Of a DNA stretch of 63,422 nt, positions 15,727-23,455 are shown piece by piece. A program made the position numbers and the translations under genes. Below the pieces are notes generated by a model, which did not search any database, was not told where the DNA came from, and was given only the letters and a program-made list of their open reading frames with translations. Position 1 is the stretch's first letter, and each line of letters starts with the position of its first letter. The DNA is from an uncultured Clostridia bacterium (GTDB lineage: Bacteria; Bacillota; Clostridia; Oscillospirales; Acutalibacteraceae): assembly GCA_937920235.1 (NCBI GenBank), contig CALGUK010000037.1, forward strand, positions 1-63,422, read 5' to 3'.

Positions 15727-18423
15727 TTACGCTTTTTCTTTAGATGCAGCTCGCTGAATTGCCTTAACAGCTTCTACAATCGGAATGATGAGGAAAGCAA
15801 GGCCCAATGAAATCGCATATTCTTTGAATGAAAGCTTTGTAAATTCAAACATATTCGCAAGGAAGTCGATTTCGACAACCGCTGTAGTAAGAAGGAATGA
15901 GCCGACCATTGCACCGTAAAGGGCGATATTGTGGTGTCCTTTGAAGACCATGGCAACTGCCGAGCCGCGTTGCGAACGCATATTGAACGAATGGAAAATT
16001 TCACACATTGCCATTGTGAAGAACGCCATTGTCATACCATGCTCGCTGTCCGCAATGTTTCTCAGCACAAGGTGACCTGTTTCAAGGAATTCACCGATAT
16101 AGAAAGCAACGATTGTAAGAACGGAAACAATGAAGCCCTGATATGCACAGTCAATACCGAGACCACCTGCAAAAACACCGTCATTCTTGCTTCTGGGCTT
16201 TCTTCTCATAACATTTGCCTCAGGCTTTTCGAGACCGAGAGCAAGTGCCGGGAAGCAGTCTGTTACAAGATTGATAAAGAGCAGGTGCGGAGCTCTCAGA
16301 ATCGTAAAGTTCATAATAGTTGCAAAGAAAATTGAAACAACTTCGGAAAGGTTTGAACCAAGAAGGAATTGGATTGCTTTACGGATGTTATCGTAGATTC
16401 TTCTGCCCTCACCGACTGCCGAAACGATTGTTGCAAAGTTATCGTCAGCAAGAACCATATCGGCAACATTCTTTGTAACGTCCGTACCTGTAATACCCAT
16501 ACCGATACCAATATCGGCACTCTTGATAGACGGAGCATCATTGACACCGTCACCTGTCATTGCGGTAACATAGCCCTTGTTTCTCCACGCGTTGACAATT
16601 CGTGTTTTGTGCTCGGGCTGAACACGGGCATAAACACAGATGTTTTCAACAATTTTTTCAAATTCTTCATCAGAGTATTTATCAATATCAGCACCCATCA
16701 TAGCCTGACTGTCATCAGTGAGGATACCGAGTTCACGGGCAATAGCCTTTGCTGTATTGATATGGTCGCCTGTAATCATAATCGGCTTGATACCTGCGCC
16801 GCGGCACTCAACGATAGCGTCTTTAACCTCGGGACGAACAGGGTCAATCATACCGGTAAGACCGATGAAGGTCATATCGAACTCAAGCGTCTCTGATTCA
16901 TAAGCAGACGGTTCTGCATCATAAGTTTTGTATGCAACTGCAAATACGCGAAGAGCCTTATTGCCCATTCTTGTATTTTCTTCCATAATCTTTGCACGGA
17001 TTTCATCGTTCATCTCATAGATTTCGCCGTTGATATCAGCATGAGTACACTTTTTGAGAATCTCATCTGGAGCACCCTTCGTGAACTGAACAAATCCTGC
17101 ACCCTGTCTGTGAACCGTTGACATCATCTTTCTGCCCGAGTCAAACGGAACCTCGCCTACACGAGGATATTTCTGAACCAGAGTTGATTTTGGAAGATTA
17201 AGAGTTGCGGCATAGTTGATAAGCGCAACCTCATCGGGTTCGCCCGTGCTTTTGCCGTCCTCGGCAACCTCTGCATTTGTGCAGAGTGCCATTGCTGTTG
17301 CCAACTGCTGCTCATTGGGCGCAAAATGGTCAACAACAGTCATTACATTCTGAGTGAGAGTACCCGTTTTATCGGAACATATAATCTGAGTACATCCGAG
17401 AGTTTCAACGGCAGTCATCTTGCGGATAATCGCGTTCTTCTTTGACATATTCGTAACACCGATGGAGAGAACGATAGTCATAACCGCTACAAGACCTTCC
17501 GGAATTGCCGCAACGGCAAGAGCAATAGCCGTGATAAATGAATGAAGACCGACTTCAAAATAATCAGTACTTCCGCCGATAAACACCTTTGAAATAAAAT
17601 TATATGCAAAGATAACGGCGCATACAGCGATAACAAGCTTTGTAAGCACCTTTGAAAGCTGTTCAAGCTTGATTTCAAGAGGAGTTTTGCCCTCTTCGGC
17701 AAGGGTGATTGCGTTTGCGATTTTACCCATTTCGGTATCCATACCCGTAGCAACCACAACCGCTTTACCACGTCCGTATACGAGCGTTGAGCCCATATAA
17801 GCCATATTTTTACGATCACCGAGAGCTACCTCGTCGCCGTCATTTTTCTTGCCCATAAGCGCATTGACAAGCTTTGTGACGGGAACTGACTCACCCGTGA
17901 GTGCGGCTTCTTCTATTTTCATGCTTGCACACTCAAAAATACGGCAGTCGGCAGGTATAGCGTCACCTGCATCAAGAAGAATGACATCACCAACAACCAG
18001 ATCCTCACTCTTAACGGTTACAACCTTGCCGTCACGGAGTGTTTTGGTGGTTGCGGCAGACATCTTCTGCAAAGCTTCAACGGCTTTTTCCGCCTTGCTT
18101 TCCTGAAGAACGCCCAAAACGGCATTGATAAGGACAACAACAAGAATAATGATCGCATCCGTAGGAATATAAGTACCTGCGGCAGGATCGTGCTCAATAA
18201 ACTCCGTAACAGCGGAAATCGCCGCTGCAATAAGAAGAATAATGATCATCGGATCCTTGAGCTGATTGACAAATCTTGAAAACATTGAAATTTTCTTTGC
18301 CTCAGCCAGCTTGTTCTTTCCGTTTTCCTGAAGTCTTTTTTCGGCTTCTGCGGAGGAAAGGCCTTGTTCAGAGCTTTTTACCTCGGCAAAAACCTCGCCG
18401 ACCTCATGAAGATAATGCTTCAT
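15727..18423 (-). CDS. P2-type cation ATPase (Ca2+/Mn2+ exporter family)
   Basis: 898 residues. It has an N-terminal cation-ATPase domain, actuator TGES (176-179), the PEGL motif in helix M4 (308-311) characteristic of type II Ca2+/Mn2+ pumps, phosphorylation motif DKTGT (351-355), TGDH and GDGVND later, and about ten membrane helices. It has no heavy-metal-binding domain and no CPC motif. The leader is a yybP-ykoY manganese riboswitch, which points to Mn2+ efflux, possibly with Ca2+. It is a single-gene unit with its own promoter and terminator. Confidence 0.93.
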   Translation of the reverse strand: MKHYLHEVGEVFAEVKSSEQGLSSAEAEKRLQENGKNKLAEAKKISMFSRFVNQLKDPMIIILLIAAAISAVTEFIEHDPAAGTYIPTDAIIILVVVLINAVLGVLQESKAEKAVEALQKMSAATTKTLRDGKVVTVKSEDLVVGDVILLDAGDAIPADCRIFECASMKIEEAALTGESVPVTKLVNALMGKKNDGDEVALGDRKNMAYMGSTLVYGRGKAVVVATGMDTEMGKIANAITLAEEGKTPLEIKLEQLSKVLTKLVIAVCAVIFAYNFISKVFIGGSTDYFEVGLHSFITAIALAVAAIPEGLVAVMTIVLSIGVTNMSKKNAIIRKMTAVETLGCTQIICSDKTGTLTQNVMTVVDHFAPNEQQLATAMALCTNAEVAEDGKSTGEPDEVALINYAATLNLPKSTLVQKYPRVGEVPFDSGRKMMSTVHRQGAGFVQFTKGAPDEILKKCTHADINGEIYEMNDEIRAKIMEENTRMGNKALRVFAVAYKTYDAEPSAYESETLEFDMTFIGLTGMIDPVRPEVKDAIVECRGAGIKPIMITGDHINTAKAIARELGILTDDSQAMMGADIDKYSDEEFEKIVENICVYARVQPEHKTRIVNAWRNKGYVTAMTGDGVNDAPSIKSADIGIGMGITGTDVTKNVADMVLADDNFATIVSAVGEGRRIYDNIRKAIQFLLGSNLSEVVSIFFATIMNFTILRAPHLLFINLVTDCFPALALGLEKPEANVMRRKPRSKNDGVFAGGLGIDCAYQGFIVSVLTIVAFYIGEFLETGHLVLRNIADSEHGMTMAFFTMAMCEIFHSFNMRSQRGSAVAMVFKGHHNIALYGAMVGSFLLTTAVVEIDFLANMFEFTKLSFKEYAISLGLAFLIIPIVEAVKAIQRAASKEKA

Positions 18424-18473
18424 AAAAACACCTCTTTTTATTTCTTTGCTTTCGCAATAAAATTATACAATAA

Positions 18474-18602
18474 TCAAAAAGACCTTCCACAGTTTTTACT
18501 GCCGAAGGTCTTGCTACCTGAATTACCAGGAACGATAACCAGTCCCGGAACGGAACGAATGTTGATTATCGAAAAACAGCTACTCCCCTTAGGAATTAGT
18601 AC
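18474..18602 (-). ncRNA. yybP-ykoY manganese riboswitch
   Basis: The minus-strand leader of the ATPase gene begins with the conserved AAGGGGAGTAGC (about 18580-18592), continues with a variable arm, and ends in AAGACCTTCGGCAG, an A-rich loop and CTGTGGAAGGTCTTTTT (18474-18512). That last hairpin is an intrinsic terminator. This is the known architecture of yybP-ykoY elements, where Mn2+ binding stabilises the aptamer and prevents termination. Promoter and start fit a transcript start near 18602. Confidence 0.92.
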
Positions 18603-18608
18603 AAAACA

Positions 18609-18637
18609 AGTATATCATTCACGGGAATATTTGTCAA
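18609..18637 (-). promoter_or_regulatory. Promoter of the riboswitch-ATPase unit
   Basis: Minus strand TTGACA (18632-18637), 17 bp, TATACT (18609-18614), placing the transcript start at the riboswitch 5' end. Confidence 0.85.
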
Positions 18638-18667
18638 TAATGTGTAATTCAAATTTATGTAATTTTA

Positions 18668-18880
18668 TTATTTATTCACTTTTTGTTCATAAATAAATAC
18701 AGCCAACAATACAAACACAATTGTAATAAAAGCTTTCATAGGTATCATATGCACCATAGTTGCCGCAAAATACTCATCGGCAGGAGCTGACAGCTTTATG
18801 GGAAAAAACACATAGCTCAACAACAACCACGAGAGCACAGCCGTAGTTATACCTACAAGTACACTACACAGCTTATTCAT
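18668..18880 (-). CDS. Small two-helix membrane protein
   Basis: 70 residues with two hydrophobic helices (about 6-26 and 46-65) joined by a short loop, and a basic C-terminal end. It starts 1 nt after the stop of the beta-propeller gene, so it belongs to the sigma factor operon. I recognise no family; an accessory role with the propeller protein is only a guess from position. Confidence 0.6.
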   Translation of the reverse strand: MNKLCSVLVGITTAVLSWLLLSYVFFPIKLSAPADEYFAATMVHMIPMKAFITIVFVLLAVFIYEQKVNK

Positions 18881-18881
18881 A

Positions 18882-20933
18882 TCATTTACCCTGCCATTCT
18901 GATGTCTGAAGACTGCCGAGTTGTTCGTGAGAATTCAGGTCAAAGGCGGTTATATATGTTCCTTTACCGTAATTATTTGTAACAACATAGAACACATCAC
19001 CCACATAAGTCGCTCCCGTTACGTCCGATTCGTCACCTCCGACATAATATCTGCTGACCTCACAAAGTCCGTCGTTGCTGAGTCTGTAGCGTATATAGTA
19101 GTCACCGCTTTTTTCTGTTTTAATGTTGTTGACATATCCGTGAATTACAAAAGGCACGGCAAACTCGTTTTCGGAAAGATTTATATACAACTTGTGATTC
19201 TGACCGACCTCAGTATAGCAATATCCCTTGCCGTCAGCCACGGTCAGAACAGAGCTTTCCTCAGGCTCATAAGGGTTGGTCACGTCAAAAAGAGAAACCT
19301 TACAGTCACCGTTTGTTCCCGACTCGGTTCCGTCCTGTCCGACACCGACTAAAAATCCATCAGCAATCGGATGCAGATATTCTGAAAATCCAGGTATCTT
19401 GAGCTCTCCCTTGACCGTAGGATTTTCATGATCGGACAAATCTATCACGAACAGCGGATCTGTCTGACGGAATGTAACCACATAAGCCATATCACCTACA
19501 AAGCGCACCGATTCAATGGTCTCTCCCTTTGCAAGATCCTCCACCTTGCCTGCAACAGCCATATTGTTATTCAGAATATACAAATTGTTCATACGGTTAT
19601 CAAGGGAAGATGAAAACGTACCGTTATCCGACTCCTCAACCTTATTCACTGTTGTCGCAACACGGAAATACTCTCCGTCATAGCTCATAGAAAACTGATT
19701 ATTAAGATATCCGTCAACCTTTCCGGTACACATATGCTTAAGTCCCGTATCGGTATAATTGAACTTATATATTTTAGTGAATTGCTGTCCCTTGTCATCC
19801 GATTCCGTTTCAGCAAGAAACAATCCCTTTGTTGATGCATAAAGGTTTTCACAGCTTCCGAGAACAGCCTGACTCTCCGGCTCACTGTTTTTTGTCAGGT
19901 CACGAGTAGTAATAACCGCATATTCAGGCGAATCACTTTCCAGAAGCACGTGAATATTACTCGGTTCAATCTGTTTTTCTGCCCCGTTATACACGGTCTC
20001 GGGAATACAGTTGTCCCTATAGTCCTCTCCGTAAATATCGACACGGTATTCACTGATGACATAAAGCTTTGAATCTGTCACTCTTGAACTTTCATAACTG
20101 CCCTGCTGGGAATATTCCGAAATAAGCTCGGGATTATTTCTGTCAGCAATGTCATACTCCTTTACAAAAGTATCAGCGTAAGCAAATCCGACACAACCTA
20201 CGGTGTAATATCTTCCTTTTTCGAGTTCTGCACCATCGGTCTCATCTGCAAGATTACCCACCGCCACAAGCTTGTCACCGCTTATATATATTTCACACAC
20301 GGTTTCATCAGAATCAAAATCAATTTGGGATACCTCTGCCATTTTTTTATCTGCAAGGCTCACTACGGACACGCTTCGGTTACTGTCCGAATTTACGACA
20401 TACAGATAATCCCCGTCCGTTTTGATGATATCTCCCTCATCAACACCGGACTCCTGGGTGTTTGTAACCCCGTACTGTTCTTCTTTTGTTTTCCCCGTCT
20501 CCGCGGAGCTGTTCGTTGCCGAATCAGGTGATGCCTCGGGTATTCCGCCCGTCAGTATATCATCTGTCGCAGCGACCATATCACGAAAGCCGTTATAAAT
20601 GTTGTTCTTTTTTGCCGTCTCATGAAGCTCGTCAAATTTTTCATATACTGCATCATAGGACTGATAATGCATAACATCCGTCTTATCGTCGGGTATATAT
20701 TCCTCTTTCTTTTCGTTCATACCCGTTCCGAAATATATTCCGATAAGTCCTGCAACGAGCATAAGTGATGCAGCCAGAGGAACGAGACGCTTAACCATAT
20801 TGTTTTTGCGGGGATTTTCTGTAATCCGAATTTCAGGTGTATCGATTTTTGACAGAATATTATCTTTTCCGAGACTTTCGGGAAGCTTTACCTGCATTTT
20901 TCTGTCCAGAGCCTTTTTGAATTTTCTGTTCAT
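18882..20933 (-). CDS. Membrane-anchored beta-propeller protein
   Basis: 683 residues. A charged N-terminal segment of about 48 residues precedes one membrane helix (about 49-69), then an acidic linker, then a long extracytoplasmic region with repeated DG/GD-YLYVV, GDKLVAVG and GDMAYVVTF strands typical of the secreted beta-propeller family. The start overlaps the sigma factor stop (ATGA), so the two are made together. The short cytoplasmic tail plus an outside sensor is the layout of an anti-sigma factor, but I see no recognised anti-sigma motif. Confidence 0.75.
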   Translation of the reverse strand: MNRKFKKALDRKMQVKLPESLGKDNILSKIDTPEIRITENPRKNNMVKRLVPLAASLMLVAGLIGIYFGTGMNEKKEEYIPDDKTDVMHYQSYDAVYEKFDELHETAKKNNIYNGFRDMVAATDDILTGGIPEASPDSATNSSAETGKTKEEQYGVTNTQESGVDEGDIIKTDGDYLYVVNSDSNRSVSVVSLADKKMAEVSQIDFDSDETVCEIYISGDKLVAVGNLADETDGAELEKGRYYTVGCVGFAYADTFVKEYDIADRNNPELISEYSQQGSYESSRVTDSKLYVISEYRVDIYGEDYRDNCIPETVYNGAEKQIEPSNIHVLLESDSPEYAVITTRDLTKNSEPESQAVLGSCENLYASTKGLFLAETESDDKGQQFTKIYKFNYTDTGLKHMCTGKVDGYLNNQFSMSYDGEYFRVATTVNKVEESDNGTFSSSLDNRMNNLYILNNNMAVAGKVEDLAKGETIESVRFVGDMAYVVTFRQTDPLFVIDLSDHENPTVKGELKIPGFSEYLHPIADGFLVGVGQDGTESGTNGDCKVSLFDVTNPYEPEESSVLTVADGKGYCYTEVGQNHKLYINLSENEFAVPFVIHGYVNNIKTEKSGDYYIRYRLSNDGLCEVSRYYVGGDESDVTGATYVGDVFYVVTNNYGKGTYITAFDLNSHEQLGSLQTSEWQGK

Positions 20934-21430
20934 AAATCCAACTCCTTTCTGAGTTTTGACAACGCTCTTTTCTGCTTTGTTCTCACCGTAGCAGAAGGTA
21001 TATTCATCATTTTTCCGATTTCGTGCGACTTAAAGCCAGCCGCCACCGATAAGAGAATAATTTCCCGCGAGACATCGTCAAGCTTGTCAAGAGCCATACG
21101 GACAGGCAATGAAAACTCGATTTCGCTGTCTTCATAACCCGTATCCGTAAACTCTGCCGTATAAGTTTTCTTTGAAAGTATCTTTTTACAAGTGTTTGAA
21201 AGGGATGAAAAAAGATATGATTTGAATTTTTCAGGATTTTCAAGGGAATTTATGCTTTTAAAGACCGACACGGCGGTTTCCTGCACAGCGTCCTGTGCAT
21301 CATATGTATTTTTGCATATACCGAGAGCAAAACGATACATACCCGCAGCGTACTCCTCATAGAGTAAGCCGTATGCGTCTTTATCGCCTGCCATAGCTGT
21401 CCGGACAAGACTTATCAGTTCCTTTTTCAC
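20930..21430 (-). CDS. ECF-type RNA polymerase sigma factor
   Basis: About 166 residues. Region 2 (YRFALGICKNTYDAQDAVQ) and region 4 (helix-turn-helix SHEIGKMMNIPSATVRTK) are present with nothing in between, as in ECF sigma factors. The best start is GTG at 21428-21430, 7 nt after AGGAGG; an ATG at 21436 lies directly against the ribosome-binding site and is less likely. It is the first gene of an operon with the beta-propeller protein and a small membrane protein. Confidence 0.92.
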   Translation of the reverse strand: MKKELISLVRTAMAGDKDAYGLLYEEYAAGMYRFALGICKNTYDAQDAVQETAVSVFKSINSLENPEKFKSYLFSSLSNTCKKILSKKTYTAEFTDTGYEDSEIEFSLPVRMALDKLDDVSREIILLSVAAGFKSHEIGKMMNIPSATVRTKQKRALSKLRKELDL

Positions 21431-21485
21431 AAGCATACCTCCTTTTGCCGACAAAAAATCGGCTTTTTATCCCTTTCATAATATA

Positions 21486-21514
21486 AGAGTACCATTTTTA
21501 CCCTTTTGTTTCAA
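21486..21514 (-). promoter_or_regulatory. Promoter of the ECF sigma operon (possibly autoregulated)
   Basis: Minus strand TTGAAA (21509-21514), 17 bp, TACTCT (21486-21491). The same bases read TGAAAC, about 15 bp, GTAC, which resembles ECF promoters. Either a housekeeping or a self-regulated promoter fits. Confidence 0.4.
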
Positions 21515-21627
21515 CAATTATAAAAAATTCTCCGTTTCAAAGCAAAACAGAGATACATATCATATTGACATATTGTTTTTTTCGGTATTCTCGTTTATAA
21601 TTAAGCCATATTTTATTTAAGGATTTT

Positions 21628-22479
21628 ATGTTTATGAAGCGCCGCACAAAAATATTTATAATCATTCTCATCACGGCATTTATTCTCTGCTGTATTGATT
21701 TCCGTCCCTGGTTATATGAAAAGCAGAGAGAATATCTCAACCGTGTTGATGAAACGAGAAAGGAGCACGGCATAGGCACGTGCTACGATATGGAAAAAAG
21801 CCTCTGCTATTATATTGTATTTATCAATGACGATGAAAGCAGATGGAATGATGATGAAAAATCATTCTTTATTGAACGGAAATTTTTGCCGTCGTTAAAT
21901 TTCATTGCCAAAAGTGCCGAGTCATACGGAGCAGAAGCAGAGACGAGATACACCGTCTGCAATATAACAGCCGAATATGACGGATTTTTTGAAGCCGACA
22001 CGGTCACTAACGGAGGTCAGCAGGATATTTTCACGCAGACCGCATCTTCTCTCGGATATGAAACGCCCAAGGATATGAACGACGCTCTGAAAAAGGAACT
22101 GAAAGTAAAGCAGGTTGCATATCTTTTGGTTGTCAACAAGGAAGGTCGTTCATACAAGCAGGCATATTCCCAATCCTCAATCGAGAGAAAATATGAATTC
22201 AGCGTATTTTTTGACGACTCGGTTACCGTCAGCGGTAACAGCTGTTCGTCAACTGTCGCCCATGAAATTCTGCATCTTTTCGGTGCCGAGGATTTATATG
22301 ACCCCTATGGCAGATATCCGCAAAGAGAAAAATTAGCACAGGAGCTTTTCCCCGAGGACATTATGAATAAGGGTTTTTCAGATATCAATGATGCCGTAGT
22401 CGGAGAATATACCGCCTATTCGGTTGGGTGGACAGATGAATTGCCGGAAGAATGTAACCGTCCGGAATGGTGGAAATAG
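21628..22479 (+). CDS. Membrane-anchored metallopeptidase-like protein
   Basis: 283 residues. An N-terminal signal-anchor helix (about 8-24) is followed by an extracytoplasmic domain with VAHEILHLFGAEDLYD, an HExxHxxGxxD-type metzincin zinc motif near residue 210. A later EDIMN matches the DIM/Met-turn seen in such peptidases. The start may be 21628 or the ATG 6 nt downstream; the upstream AAGGA fits either. It diverges from the sigma factor operon, with which it could be co-regulated. Substrate unknown. Confidence 0.7.
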   Translation: MFMKRRTKIFIIILITAFILCCIDFRPWLYEKQREYLNRVDETRKEHGIGTCYDMEKSLCYYIVFINDDESRWNDDEKSFFIERKFLPSLNFIAKSAESYGAEAETRYTVCNITAEYDGFFEADTVTNGGQQDIFTQTASSLGYETPKDMNDALKKELKVKQVAYLLVVNKEGRSYKQAYSQSSIERKYEFSVFFDDSVTVSGNSCSSTVAHEILHLFGAEDLYDPYGRYPQREKLAQELFPEDIMNKGFSDINDAVVGEYTAYSVGWTDELPEECNRPEWWK

Positions 22480-22487
22480 TCACAACA

Positions 22488-22532
22488 AAAACGGAGAGTG
22501 AACTGACCTTAATCAGCTTCACCCTCCGTAAT
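22488..22532. terminator. Bidirectional terminator
   Basis: ACGGAG and CTCCGT outer arms with GTGAA/TTCAC inner arms (22491-22528), A-run on the left and T-run on the right; it serves the metallopeptidase gene and trxB. Confidence 0.88.
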
Positions 22533-22537
22533 TTTTA

Positions 22538-23443
22538 TCATATTGTATCTGCATAATCACAGGCTGCAAGTGCTGCTACCGCGCCGTCGCCTGCCGCTGT
22601 AATTACCTGTCGGATATTCTTCGTTCTGCAGTCTCCTGCCACGAAAACTCCCTCTGCATTTGTAAGGCAATTTTCATCCGCATCCACATATCCGCGGTCG
22701 TCAAGAGTTATGACATCCTTAAATGCTTCATTTTGCGGAACAAGACCGATTGCAACAAACATACCGTCAAGTGTCAGATCCGTGCTTTCTTCTGTTGCAA
22801 CATTCTTAATCGTAATTCCCTTAAGCTCGTTTTCGCCGATAAGCTTTTCAACAACCGTTCCGAGAATAATCTCAACATTTTCCTTACCGCTGAGCTTTTC
22901 TACGAGCTTCTGCTCACCGGTGAAGAAGTCAAGATTCTGAATTACATAAACTTTTTTTGCCAGATCAGAGAGAAGGATTGCCTCCTGAAGAGCAGAGTTT
23001 CCGCCGCCGATTACGGCAACCGTTTTGCCTTCGTAAAAAGCACCGTCACAGACAGCACAGAAGGAAATTCCCTCGCCGATAAGATTCTGCTCGTTTTTAA
23101 GTCCCAAAAGTCTGTGCTTTGCACCGGTTGCAATAATGACCGCCTTACCTTCAAATTCTCCGGAATCCGTTACCACTGTTTTAACCTTGCCGTTACGGAT
23201 ACCGAGAACCTCGGCACACTCAACCTCGGCATCCTGACCGAGAACCTGTTCCACAAGCTTTTCAGCAAACTCGTTTCCCGTCACCTCGGCAAATCCGGGG
23301 ATATTTTCAACCTTGGGGGAATATGTTATCTGACCGCCGAAGCTTGCTTTTTCGATTACAAGAACTGTTTTATTTGCCCTGCGAGCATACAGGGCGGCGG
23401 TCAGCCCCGCAGGGCCGCCGCCAACAACTATAATATCATACAT
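22538..23443 (-). CDS. trxB: Thioredoxin reductase
   Basis: 301 residues. It has the FAD-binding GGGPAGLTAALYA near the N-terminus, the redox pair CAVC followed by DGAF (about 134-137), the NADPH-binding GGGNSA, and the C-terminal GDCRTK FAD motif. It transfers electrons from NADPH to thioredoxin-fold proteins. It lies 12 nt downstream of nrdD, whose own C-terminal redoxin-like domain is a probable electron acceptor. The start codon has AAGGAATAGTC upstream, a modest ribosome-binding site. Confidence 0.96.
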   Translation of the reverse strand: MYDIIVVGGGPAGLTAALYARRANKTVLVIEKASFGGQITYSPKVENIPGFAEVTGNEFAEKLVEQVLGQDAEVECAEVLGIRNGKVKTVVTDSGEFEGKAVIIATGAKHRLLGLKNEQNLIGEGISFCAVCDGAFYEGKTVAVIGGGNSALQEAILLSDLAKKVYVIQNLDFFTGEQKLVEKLSGKENVEIILGTVVEKLIGENELKGITIKNVATEESTDLTLDGMFVAIGLVPQNEAFKDVITLDDRGYVDADENCLTNAEGVFVAGDCRTKNIRQVITAAGDGAVAALAACDYADTI

Positions 23444-23455
23444 AATGACTATTCC

